Shown: positions 17,782-26,539 of the stretch, piece by piece | How the letters are laid out: the number at the start of each line of letters is the position of its first letter | How positions within the stretch are numbered: position 1 is the first letter of the stretch | Position numbers and translations under genes: made by a program | Assembly (NCBI GenBank): GCA_001777055.1 | Contig: MFCX01000011.1 | Location: forward strand, 1-32,702 | Direction of reading: 5' to 3' | Source of the DNA: Candidatus Daviesbacteria bacterium RIFCSPHIGHO2_02_FULL_39_12 | Lineage (GTDB): Bacteria; Patescibacteriota; Microgenomatia; Daviesbacterales; UBA10151 | Length of the DNA stretch: 32,702 bases | The notes under the pieces: model-generated | The model's database searches: none | Told to the model about the DNA's origin: nothing | Seen by the model: only the letters and a program-made list of their open reading frames with translations

Positions 17782-19569
17782 ATGGCTGAACGACAATTGA
17801 CAGATAGAAATATTAGTCAAAAGGCACAATTGCTGCCTACTCGGGGGGACTATCCTTATTATCAGTTGGTAGATGGAGTGCAAGAAGGGATTGCCGGTTA
17901 CTTTTCTGATCCCGACCTGGTACATTTAGTTGAGATAGGTCAACCTCCTGAACACATAAGTGCAGACTTTGGAATACCTTGTTTCCCTTTGGCCAGAAAA
18001 TTAAGACGGGCTCCTAATGGGATTGCAGAAGAGCTTGCTTTGGGTTTGCAGGTTATAGAAGGGGATTTTATTAGCGCATATGATGCAGAAGGGCCTTATC
18101 TAAATATAGACCTTAATCCTAGGTCATATGCAACAGCAGTAGCAAGATCGGTTTTTAAATGGAGAGATGTTTACGGAGGAGAGAATACTGGTCACGGTCA
18201 GCATGTGGTGATAGATATGTCCTCTCCAAATATTGCTAAACAAATGAGTATAGGTCATCTAAGATCAACAATTATAGGTGATTCATTAGCAAAAATCGCC
18301 GAAGTCTCCGGGTTTAAAGTAACTACAGATAACCATATTGGAGATTGGGGTACCCAATTTGGTAAACTAATCTACGCCATAAAAGCTTGGGGAGACGAGA
18401 AAGAAATCGAGAGGGAACCAATAAAGGCGCTACAGGAATTATATGTTAAGTTCCATGCTGAAGCTGAGAAAGATCCGAAGATAGAAGATGAAGGTAGGAG
18501 TTGGTTTAAGAGATTGGAGGATGACGATCCTGAAGCCAGAAGGCTTTGGAGGAAATGTGTTGATTGGTCGATGTCAGAATTCCAACAAGTTTATGATTTA
18601 TTGGGTGTGAAGTTTGATGTCACTTTAGGGGAGAGTTTCTATGAGCCTTTACTAAAACCAGCGGTAGAAAGAGTCAGAACGAGTGGAATTTTAGTGGAAA
18701 GTAAAGGGGCGCTGGGAGTAGATTTGTCAGATAAGGGTTTAGGTTTTGCTATTGTTTTGAAAACTGATGGAGCGACTCTCTATATGACAAGAGAAATAGC
18801 AACAGGTATGTATAGGGCTGAACAGATGGGAGCAGATCAAATGGTTTACGTGGTGGGTGAAGATCAAAAAGCCTACTTTCAACAATATTTTGAGATCTTG
18901 CGTAGACTGGGTTATCCAATCGCTGATCAAAGTAGGCATGTTTATTTTGGTATGGTAACTTTAGAGGAAGGTAGGATGTCTACCCGGAAAGGTCGGGTTA
19001 TTCTACTTAGAGATGTAATAGAGGAAAGTATTGAAAGGGCAGAAAAGATCTTAAAGCAGAGTAATCCTGACTTGTTTGCTGATTCACTAAAAAGAGCTCA
19101 GGTAGCAAGACAAGTGGGTATTGGTGCCTTGAAATGGAATGATTTATCTGCAGATCCTAAGCGCTCGATTGTTTTCAATTGGGATAGGATGCTTGCTATG
19201 GATGGTTATTCCGGCCCCTATATTCAATATAGTCATGCCAGAGCTCAATCAGTGTTAGAAAAAGGTGGAACCTCGAATTTAAATGATGTTAACGTCACTG
19301 CCGGAGAGAAAGAAGAAATGGAACTTGTTAAAGCGATAGCTTCTTTTCCAGCTGCTGTCAGGAAAGCAGCAGAGACCTATGCTCCGGCAGTAGTTGCTAC
19401 TAGTCTTTTTGAAATAGCCCAAGTGTTTAACAAGTTTTACCACAACCATACAATTTTGGGAGCAGAAGGTGATTTAAGAGACAGCAGGCTTGCTCTAACT
19501 GCAGCTACAGCCCAAGTCTTTAAGAACGGTTTGAATTTATTAGGTATAGAAGCACCGGGTAGAATGTAG
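17782..19569 (+). CDS. argS: Arginyl-tRNA synthetase
   Basis: DMSSPNIAKQMSIGHLRSTIIGDSLAKIAE HIGH-region, YVVGEDQKAYFQQYFEILRRLGY, GRMSTRKGRVILLRDVI; start ATG 17782 has SD AAAGGAAA. Confidence 0.95.
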   Translation: MAERQLTDRNISQKAQLLPTRGDYPYYQLVDGVQEGIAGYFSDPDLVHLVEIGQPPEHISADFGIPCFPLARKLRRAPNGIAEELALGLQVIEGDFISAYDAEGPYLNIDLNPRSYATAVARSVFKWRDVYGGENTGHGQHVVIDMSSPNIAKQMSIGHLRSTIIGDSLAKIAEVSGFKVTTDNHIGDWGTQFGKLIYAIKAWGDEKEIEREPIKALQELYVKFHAEAEKDPKIEDEGRSWFKRLEDDDPEARRLWRKCVDWSMSEFQQVYDLLGVKFDVTLGESFYEPLLKPAVERVRTSGILVESKGALGVDLSDKGLGFAIVLKTDGATLYMTREIATGMYRAEQMGADQMVYVVGEDQKAYFQQYFEILRRLGYPIADQSRHVYFGMVTLEEGRMSTRKGRVILLRDVIEESIERAEKILKQSNPDLFADSLKRAQVARQVGIGALKWNDLSADPKRSIVFNWDRMLAMDGYSGPYIQYSHARAQSVLEKGGTSNLNDVNVTAGEKEEMELVKAIASFPAAVRKAAETYAPAVVATSLFEIAQVFNKFYHNHTILGAEGDLRDSRLALTAATAQVFKNGLNLLGIEAPGRM

Positions 19570-19574
19570 AAAAA

Positions 19575-20693
19575 ATGGCAGATGTATTAAGAGAATTAAT
19601 AAATTTTCAGTCATATTCAGGACAAGAACGGCCTATACTGGAATATATTAAAGCTCATTTAGAACAAAATGGAATAAAGCCTTTTTACCAAGGAGATAAT
19701 TTAGTAGTTAAATTGCAGGGTCAAGATTCCTCAAGAGCTTTCATCTTTAACGGACATGTGGATATTGTGGATATAGGTGATTCTAAAAGATGGAAACATG
19801 ATCCATGGTTAGGAGAGGTCGTGGGAGGTCGGATTTACGGAAGGGGAGCATCTGATATGAAGGGTGGAATTTTGGCCATGATGGAAACTACAAAATCGCT
19901 TGCTGGAAGAAAGTACCTTCCTACGGATGTTTGGTTCACCTTTGTGGTTAAAGAGGAAACAGACGGATCGGGAACAGAGCAGTTTGCCCAGTGGTTTCAG
20001 TTGCAAGGATACAAGAAACAATATAGTGAACTGGTTGCAATTTTTGCTGAGCCTACGAGTTTAGATACGGTTCAGTATGGTCATCGTGGGAACTTCTTTA
20101 TTGAGGCGGAGAAGATCGGGGTATCTGCGCATTCTTCTAGGCCTCGAGAAATTGATCCCCATGCAATTTTAGAGATGAGTAAGTTTATTCTCGATTTAGA
20201 GGCGGAAAATTTGAGATGGCAAAAAGAATTTGAAAATGCAGAATTTGCTCCACCTACTATTACGCCAACATCGATTGAGGGAAAGTCTGAATCTCCCAAT
20301 AAAACAGCGGATAATTGTAGGGTCCATTTTGACTTGCGGACTATACCTTTATATCACCAAGAGGCGTTTGATAGAGTTAGGGATTTAGCAAAACAAAGAA
20401 GTATTAAACTATCGTTACTACATTCACCAGCTCCTACAGGTTATACCGACCCTGAGGCAAGAATTATTAAAGTATTTCAAAGGGTGGTGCCGGGAGTTAA
20501 AAAGGAGGTTAATGATGCCTCTAATGATCTAGGGTTTTTTACTCAAGTAGGAATTGATGGAGTAATTTTTGGACCGGGAGAAATGCCTCAAGCTCATAGA
20601 GAAGACGAATCAGCAGATATAAACCAGATAACTACCGCACCAAAATTTTTTGAAGAGATTTACCTAATTTGGGCAGGGATAACCAAAGCCTGA
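19575..20693 (+). CDS. M20 family metallo-deacylase (ArgE/DapE-like)
   Basis: FNGHVDIVDIGD, GRIYGRGASDMKGGILAMMET, VVKEETDGSGTEQF, FGPGEMPQAHREDES metal-ligand motifs. Confidence 0.85.
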   Translation: MADVLRELINFQSYSGQERPILEYIKAHLEQNGIKPFYQGDNLVVKLQGQDSSRAFIFNGHVDIVDIGDSKRWKHDPWLGEVVGGRIYGRGASDMKGGILAMMETTKSLAGRKYLPTDVWFTFVVKEETDGSGTEQFAQWFQLQGYKKQYSELVAIFAEPTSLDTVQYGHRGNFFIEAEKIGVSAHSSRPREIDPHAILEMSKFILDLEAENLRWQKEFENAEFAPPTITPTSIEGKSESPNKTADNCRVHFDLRTIPLYHQEAFDRVRDLAKQRSIKLSLLHSPAPTGYTDPEARIIKVFQRVVPGVKKEVNDASNDLGFFTQVGIDGVIFGPGEMPQAHREDESADINQITTAPKFFEEIYLIWAGITKA

Positions 20694-20788
20694 TAGATGT
20701 AATGCGAAATCTCAATTGATATAGTTTTGCGAAATCTGAACTGAAACACTTTAAAACATCTTTTGCATCTTTTAAGCAACTACTCTTT

Positions 20789-20868
20789 GTCATTGCGAGC
20801 GAACAAAGTGAGCGTGACAATCTCTTAAATGGACAAGATTGCTTCGTCGTTTCACTTCTCGCAACGAC
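20789..20868. repeat. Dispersed palindromic repeat of the GTCATTGCGAGCGAA...TTCTCGCAACGAC type
   Basis: Outer inverted repeat GTCATTGCGAG / CTCGCAACGAC with internal CAATCTC / AAGATTG arms; widely seen repeat style. Confidence 0.7.
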
Positions 20869-20938
20869 AGAATTTTGTATCATTTGAGACTTCGTTTATA
20901 AGTATCTTTTTAGATTTCGTGTAACAATAGAAGTATAT

Positions 20939-20967
20939 TTGACAAGCATAATTCCTAGATGTATTAT
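20939..20967 (+). promoter_or_regulatory. Sigma70-like promoter TTGACA-17-TATTAT immediately upstream of ATG 20979
   Basis: TTGACA 20939-20944, TATTAT 20962-20967. Confidence 0.7.
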
Positions 20968-20978
20968 CAGCTTACAAT

Positions 20979-21950
20979 ATGGCAATAGAGGCGGTACGTA
21001 TCCCAACTACCGCTGCCCGACAATTAACTAATACGCTCCTGATGATCAGCCCCGATCAATTTGGCTTTAATGACCAAACTGCCGGGACGAATACCTTTCA
21101 AAACTCGCCAGATGAATTACCAATAATAGTCAGAGATAAAGCCCTCGCAGAGTTTTACGGTACTGTAGTTGCTCTCCGCCATCATGGGGTGGAAGTGGTA
21201 GTTTGTCCAACCAGAACAGATGTTTCAACTCCTGATGCTGTTTTCCCTAATAACTGGATATCTTTTCACAGTGAACTTGAAAAGGTGGATGTAATTTTAT
21301 ATCCTATGCTGGCTCCTAACAGGAGAGCGGAAAGGCAGTTTGACAGGGTAAAAAGTTTAATGTTCTGGATGGCTATAGATCCAAAAAGAGTATTGGATTT
21401 GACTGTTTTGGAGCGAGCAGGTCAGTTTTTGGAAGGTACGGGAAGTTTAGTTTTCGACCGGCGAAATAAAGTAGTTTTTGCTCATGAATCAGCCAGAACT
21501 TCATATGGTGCTTTAGACGTTTTTTGTGACAGAACGGGTTATCAGTCAGTTAAGTTTCATGCATTTGATAAAGAAGACAGGCCGATTTATCATACCAATG
21601 TGGTAATGGGTATAGGTGAAGGTTTTTCCGTCGTGTGCCTTGAATCAATTCGAGATCTTAAGGAAAGACGTACAGTAGAAGGTAGTCTGAAAGACTTAGA
21701 GCTTGAGGTAGTGGATATAACTTTGGATCAACTACATGCTTTTTGCGGCAATGTTTTAGAGGTAAGATCAACTTCAGGTGTATCTAAAATAATTCTATCT
21801 GTTAATGCTTTTGATGCTTTCACCAATGCCCAAAGGAATACGTTGATGAGTTATGGCGAACTTATCCCGGTAGAAATTAATACTATTGAAACAGTTGGTG
21901 GTGGCAGCGCTCGTTGCGTAGTCGCAGAAGTTTTCCCGGGAAGAGTTTAA
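20979..21950 (+). CDS. CtlX-like amidinotransferase/citrulline hydrolase-family protein
   Basis: TPDAVFPNNWISFHSE, GQFLEGTGSLVFDRRNKVVFAHES, PIYHTNVVMGIGEGFSVVCLE, VGGGSARCVVAEVFPGRV. Confidence 0.75.
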   Translation: MAIEAVRIPTTAARQLTNTLLMISPDQFGFNDQTAGTNTFQNSPDELPIIVRDKALAEFYGTVVALRHHGVEVVVCPTRTDVSTPDAVFPNNWISFHSELEKVDVILYPMLAPNRRAERQFDRVKSLMFWMAIDPKRVLDLTVLERAGQFLEGTGSLVFDRRNKVVFAHESARTSYGALDVFCDRTGYQSVKFHAFDKEDRPIYHTNVVMGIGEGFSVVCLESIRDLKERRTVEGSLKDLELEVVDITLDQLHAFCGNVLEVRSTSGVSKIILSVNAFDAFTNAQRNTLMSYGELIPVEINTIETVGGGSARCVVAEVFPGRV

Positions 21951-21956
21951 CGCCAA

Positions 21957-22973
21957 ATGAAATCTAAAGATAGTCAGGTTGGTAACACAATGCTTAAATC
22001 TATTCTACCTACTTATACTCCAAAAGAACTCTGTATTAAATTGGGAAGTAAAAAATGGATAATGGGTTATAATAGGATTTTTGCAATAGTAGATCCTACC
22101 TCTCAGAAAGTGATGTATATAGAAGATTATGGTCCTCAAAATGGTTTTTTTATCGAGGGTTGGAGAGCTTTACACTTTCTTTCAACTAGCTCAATAGTAG
22201 AGAAAAGCTACCGTGAGGGAAGCATTACTATTTGTATTATAAAGCAAGGAAAGGCTAAGTTAAATTTGCTGCCATCTTTTGCGCCTATTGGGATTGAAGA
22301 ATGCAAAGTTATCAATAATAAGGTAATGATAACCTTTGCTGGTTTTGGTGGTGGTGGTGTTAGCGCTTCATTCTCCAGAGGTATGGCAGAAGGTGTTGAA
22401 AAAGTTCAGGTAATACAACAGGGGGGCGGAAACAAGTTAGGCATAGGTAAAATAGTGTTACCGGCAAAAAAGATAATTCTGATTGGAGTGGATGATACGG
22501 ATAATGATAATGAAGGTGCAACTTACGCTTTAGTACATAATATTTCTGTTGATATTGCTGGGAAATTGGGCGTGTTTTATGCTACGCACAACAATATACA
22601 GCTTTTCCCGTATAATCCTTATAAAACGAAAAATTGTATGGCTACGGTAGTTAGTTTTATCTATGATAAAGATAGTCAAGGGGAGGAAATTGTAAAAGAA
22701 TTTACAAGATTGCTTAAAAAGCATACGGTTAGTGATCAAACCGGCATCGCGGTTTTTGAAGGTTTTTCTTTACCGAGGCGATTAGTAGATTTCAGTACAA
22801 GTCTTAAGTTCCATATGCTAAATGATATGAGTGAACTAAAAAGAATTTGTGCTGAAACTAGAGTTAGATTATATCCCATTACTGGCGAAAAAGGACTAAT
22901 AGGAGCAACAGCAGCATTAGGTTTTTTTGACAAACCAGATTTTGGGGCAAAACTGCCAAATCAATGTTGTTAA
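21957..22973 (+). CDS. Protein resembling methanogenesis marker protein 11 (DUF1743/TiaS-related)
   Basis: Central ITFAGFGGGGVSASFSRGMAEGVEKVQVIQQGGGNKLGIGKIVLP and IILIGVDDTDNDNEGATYALVHNISVDIAGKLGVFYATHNNIQLFPYNPYKTKNCMATVVSF; assigned from memory of the family, no search done. Confidence 0.55.
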   Translation: MKSKDSQVGNTMLKSILPTYTPKELCIKLGSKKWIMGYNRIFAIVDPTSQKVMYIEDYGPQNGFFIEGWRALHFLSTSSIVEKSYREGSITICIIKQGKAKLNLLPSFAPIGIEECKVINNKVMITFAGFGGGGVSASFSRGMAEGVEKVQVIQQGGGNKLGIGKIVLPAKKIILIGVDDTDNDNEGATYALVHNISVDIAGKLGVFYATHNNIQLFPYNPYKTKNCMATVVSFIYDKDSQGEEIVKEFTRLLKKHTVSDQTGIAVFEGFSLPRRLVDFSTSLKFHMLNDMSELKRICAETRVRLYPITGEKGLIGATAALGFFDKPDFGAKLPNQCC

Positions 22974-24466
22974 CTAACTTTTGAATTGATGGTCTTCCTC
23001 ACTAATTTATCTGTTTTATTGTAAGCTTTATAAATTTTCTCCTGTTTTGATTTAATCCAAGACTCATGATTTTTAATTTCGTTTCTAGCTCTTTCTATAG
23101 ATTTCTGCATAGTTGCTAAGCTGCTTCCACCTGTATTACTTCTTCTGGAGATGGCTGTAGTAGGATTAATAGCTTCAAGTATTTCTTTGTCTGATAATTT
23201 AATATCCAAACCGAATCCTTGAGCAGTTTGAGCAATTTGTTTAGCTGAAATTTGACTTAGCGGTTTTTTATTTTCTATAGCATCCTCAACGATTTGGCCA
23301 ATAATCTTATAAATCATCCGGTAACCTATTTTAGTCTTTTGGGAAATGTAGTCGGCCAGATCGGTTGTTAGGGAATAATTTGTAGTGGCAAGTTCCAACA
23401 TTCTCTTTTCATCAAATTTTAAGGTAGTAATTATTTTCTGTAGAGTTTTTATAACTGCAGTAGTCTTAATTAGCCCAAGATGAATATATTCTTTACTCTC
23501 CCTAGCATCCCTGTTGTATCCCATGGGTAGAGACGATAAAATATTGGCCACAATTGACCAGTAACCTGTCACCTGAGGAGCGGTAGAGCGTATTATTTCT
23601 AAAACGTCAGGATTCTTCTTTTGAGCCATAACCGAAGAACCGGTTATGGGGTGCATTCTCTGGGAAACCTCATCTCCAAGTTCCACGATGCCGTATTCAA
23701 ATGTATTAAAAAGGATTAAGTCCTCACCTATCTTACTTGTCACAAGACACATTTCAGATAGGGCTGAAAGATATCCCAGTTGAGCAAATCCCCGAGAGCC
23801 GATAACATCTTGAGGAAGTTCCCAGACTTTTGTAAAACCCAGATATTCAGTAGTAAATTCCCGATCAAGAGACCAGGAGGTACCGTAGGATTCACAAGCA
23901 CCTAAAGGGTTCATATCATAAATATTGAGATAATATTTAACAGTTTCTGAGGTTCTTAAGAAAGTATTTAAATATGATAGTGCCCATTGCCCAACTGTAG
24001 TAATCTTACCTGGTTGCATATGAGTATAGCCAGGCATAATTGTTTGTTGGTATTTGTTGGTAAGCTCAAGAAGTGATTTTAATAAACTAATCATTTCTTG
24101 AGATATAAGTAGCATTTGTTCCCGTAGATACAATAACTCGGTTACCATTATTTGGTCATTCCTGCTTCTGCCTGTATGTACGCTGTATGCTAAGTCACCG
24201 GCCTTCTCTAGTATTTTTGCCTCAAGAGTTAGTTGTGCCCCTTTTTCAGGATCAATAGTAAACTTACCCCTGCTGAACTCTTCTTCTATTTCAGATAAGG
24301 CTTTAAGGCACTTTTCGGCAGCAGTTGGATCAATAATTTTATTTTTGAGAAGCATTAGTACATGAACTTTTGTCCCCCAGAGATCAAAAGGAACCATCTC
24401 CATATCTAGGGTTATTTGTTGTTCAGAGACGATAAATGTTGATGTTTCAAGCTTCGGTTTATTCAT
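22970..24466 (-). CDS. argH: Argininosuccinate lyase
   Basis: AYSVHTGRSRNDQIMVTELLYLRE, PGYTHMQPGKITTVGQWALSYL, GSSVMAQKKNPDVLEIIRS signature. Confidence 0.93.
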   Translation of the reverse strand: MNKPKLETSTFIVSEQQITLDMEMVPFDLWGTKVHVLMLLKNKIIDPTAAEKCLKALSEIEEEFSRGKFTIDPEKGAQLTLEAKILEKAGDLAYSVHTGRSRNDQIMVTELLYLREQMLLISQEMISLLKSLLELTNKYQQTIMPGYTHMQPGKITTVGQWALSYLNTFLRTSETVKYYLNIYDMNPLGACESYGTSWSLDREFTTEYLGFTKVWELPQDVIGSRGFAQLGYLSALSEMCLVTSKIGEDLILFNTFEYGIVELGDEVSQRMHPITGSSVMAQKKNPDVLEIIRSTAPQVTGYWSIVANILSSLPMGYNRDARESKEYIHLGLIKTTAVIKTLQKIITTLKFDEKRMLELATTNYSLTTDLADYISQKTKIGYRMIYKIIGQIVEDAIENKKPLSQISAKQIAQTAQGFGLDIKLSDKEILEAINPTTAISRRSNTGGSSLATMQKSIERARNEIKNHESWIKSKQEKIYKAYNKTDKLVRKTINSKVS

Positions 24467-25494
24467 TAACTACTCCTAATTAAATAATCTAATATAGCCA
24501 TTTGGATCCACATTCGGTTTTCGGCTTGGTCAATCACGATAGAGAAAGGGCTGTCTAAGACCTCATCTGTTACCTCAACATTCCTTCTAACAGGTAGACA
24601 GTGCATAAAGTAGGCATTATTCGTTAAATTCATCTTTGTTTTGTCAATGATCCAGTGTTTAAGTTTCTCTCTAATCTTTTTTTCCTGATCCCATGCGCCA
24701 TAATATTTCATTGCCCCCCAGCTTTTAGCACAAACAATTTGAGCATCTTTGAAGGCGTCTGTTTGGGAATTTGAAAATTGCAAAGAACCACCAGCCTGTT
24801 TGGCTCTGGCTTTGGCAGAATTGATGATTTCTTCATCAAGATCCCAGCCTTCAGGATAAGCTACAGTAACCTCCATTCCTAAATCGCAAGCTGACATGAG
24901 TTGAGAATTAACTGTTGCCATTGGTAATGCTTTTGGGTGATAAGCCCAGGTTAGAACGTATTTTTTGCCCTTAGGATTACCTAATTTCTCCATAATTGTC
25001 ATGGCATCTCCCAAGCCCTGACAAGGGTGATAAACATTTGATTCCATATTAATAACTGGCACTTTTGCATACTTGGTAAAGCCTCGTATGACAGTATCTT
25101 TTTTAACTTTATTCCAATGAGGAACCTTGACGCTTTCTGAAGATGTAGTTACCAAATCACTGGCTCTAACAGCAATAGCATCACTCATTCGTGAGACTAC
25201 TGGTATGGCTTCTTTGATATGTTCAATTGTGCCTTGATCCATTATGACATTTTCCTCAAATTCAAAAGGGAAATTACCGCTGCCTGAGGATAAATCTACA
25301 GCCAGACCTCCTAGTTTATCCATGGCGACTATAAACGACAACCGGGTTCTTAAAGAGGGGTTAAAGAAAAACATACTTAAAATCTTTCCTTGAAGTGTTT
25401 TTTTACAACCAGACTTTTTCATAGTTAGAGCTGCCTTGATAATTTTCATCAGCTCTTGTTGTGTATAATCGGTGGTAGTTAAAAAGTGTTTCAT
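24466..25494 (-). CDS. N-acylornithine (acetyl-/succinyl-) carbamoyltransferase
   Basis: FFNPSLRTRLSF (not STRTR), VINMESNVYHPCQGLGDAMTI, KKYVLTWAYHPKALPMATVNSQL, AKSWGAMKYYGAW, HCLPVRRNVEVTDEVLDSP, characteristic of AOTCase/SOTCase rather than ordinary OTCase. Confidence 0.85.
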   Translation of the reverse strand: MKHFLTTTDYTQQELMKIIKAALTMKKSGCKKTLQGKILSMFFFNPSLRTRLSFIVAMDKLGGLAVDLSSGSGNFPFEFEENVIMDQGTIEHIKEAIPVVSRMSDAIAVRASDLVTTSSESVKVPHWNKVKKDTVIRGFTKYAKVPVINMESNVYHPCQGLGDAMTIMEKLGNPKGKKYVLTWAYHPKALPMATVNSQLMSACDLGMEVTVAYPEGWDLDEEIINSAKARAKQAGGSLQFSNSQTDAFKDAQIVCAKSWGAMKYYGAWDQEKKIREKLKHWIIDKTKMNLTNNAYFMHCLPVRRNVEVTDEVLDSPFSIVIDQAENRMWIQMAILDYLIRSS

Positions 25495-25504
25495 TCGACT
25501 CTTT

Positions 25505-26539
25505 CTAGGAGAAAACTTTTTTATTGATTAGATTCGGTGTTTTGTGGATTTCGTGTAGATTGCTTTCTGCTTCAATCTTAAAATACTTTTTAATGAGCTC
25601 TACGCCTAAGTGGCTGTTAGCAATCGGTCCGGTAATCAAATCGATATCCATTTTACATTGTTTTTTCAATATCTCTCTGGCTCCGTATATTCCGGTAAAA
25701 TCATTTGCAGCCAAAACTACGAATGATATTTGGTCTCTCAATGGTTTAGATTTGAGAATGTCCATTACATGGTATTCTCCCAGAATTCCTTCACCAAACT
25801 CCATCAATATTAAATCCGGATTGGTAATTTTGGCATGATTAAGTAAATTCTGAGTAAGTTTAATAATCGTATTCGCATCAGGACCACAAGTAGAAGGCAA
25901 TCCCATATCTGTAAAATCGAAAACTTGTTCGACTCCGTTATCCATTAATTTATATGGATCTTGCATATAGCTCACTCCAGTTGGTTTAATAGCCACGATT
26001 CTCTTGCCGAGTTGTTTGAAATGATGGGCTATTTTGCAAGCAAGAGTTGTTTTTCCTGAATCCATTCTAGTTGCCAAAAAACAAATAATTGGAATTCTTT
26101 TAGGACTGGATTTGACTTGGGGTAGGGCATAATACTTGAGGTTCATTGGCTTACCGTCTGTGTTTATCATTGCTCCCAAAACCTTAACTTTCATGGGTTT
26201 GCCCCAAGCTTCATAAATGCCTGAAATCTCGCCAATTAATCCACCTTCACAAAGAAAGCTGAGTTCATCTCCTACCATGATTTTTTTCGGAACAATACCC
26301 GCAAATTCAACAGGTGCTTTCCGATAGCCTAAAACTCCTGGGATAACGTCACCTTTTATTAGTTTACCTAATCGTCCATCTACAAATTCAAAAGCATCCA
26401 TTTTTCCTAAATTGTCACCCGCCTGAACAACAATAATGGTTCCTTCTTCCGATACTATTTTATTATCAATTAATACTTCAGTAGGTAAGTTAACATTTTT
26501 GAATACCGATGAGATTTTATCTAGCTTGATTTTTTTCAT
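25505..26539 (-). CDS. P-loop NTPase of unknown function (DUF1611/MobB/dethiobiotin-synthetase-like fold?)
   Basis: Walker A ICFLATRMDSGKTTLACKIAHHFKQLGKRIVAIKPTG; DLILMEFGEGILGEYHVMD; N-terminal beta-rich region; within the arg operon. Confidence 0.55.
   Translation of the reverse strand: MKKIKLDKISSVFKNVNLPTEVLIDNKIVSEEGTIIVVQAGDNLGKMDAFEFVDGRLGKLIKGDVIPGVLGYRKAPVEFAGIVPKKIMVGDELSFLCEGGLIGEISGIYEAWGKPMKVKVLGAMINTDGKPMNLKYYALPQVKSSPKRIPIICFLATRMDSGKTTLACKIAHHFKQLGKRIVAIKPTGVSYMQDPYKLMDNGVEQVFDFTDMGLPSTCGPDANTIIKLTQNLLNHAKITNPDLILMEFGEGILGEYHVMDILKSKPLRDQISFVVLAANDFTGIYGAREILKKQCKMDIDLITGPIANSHLGVELIKKYFKIEAESNLHEIHKTPNLINKKVFS

Noticed and set aside
20632-20883. 83-aa minus ORF (VVARSETTKQS...)
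   Set aside because: It is a translation of the dispersed palindromic repeat at 20789-20868.
20694-20978. Possible IS remnant or integron-like site between the M20 and CtlX-like genes
   Set aside because: No transposase coding or terminal repeats beyond the common palindromic repeat.
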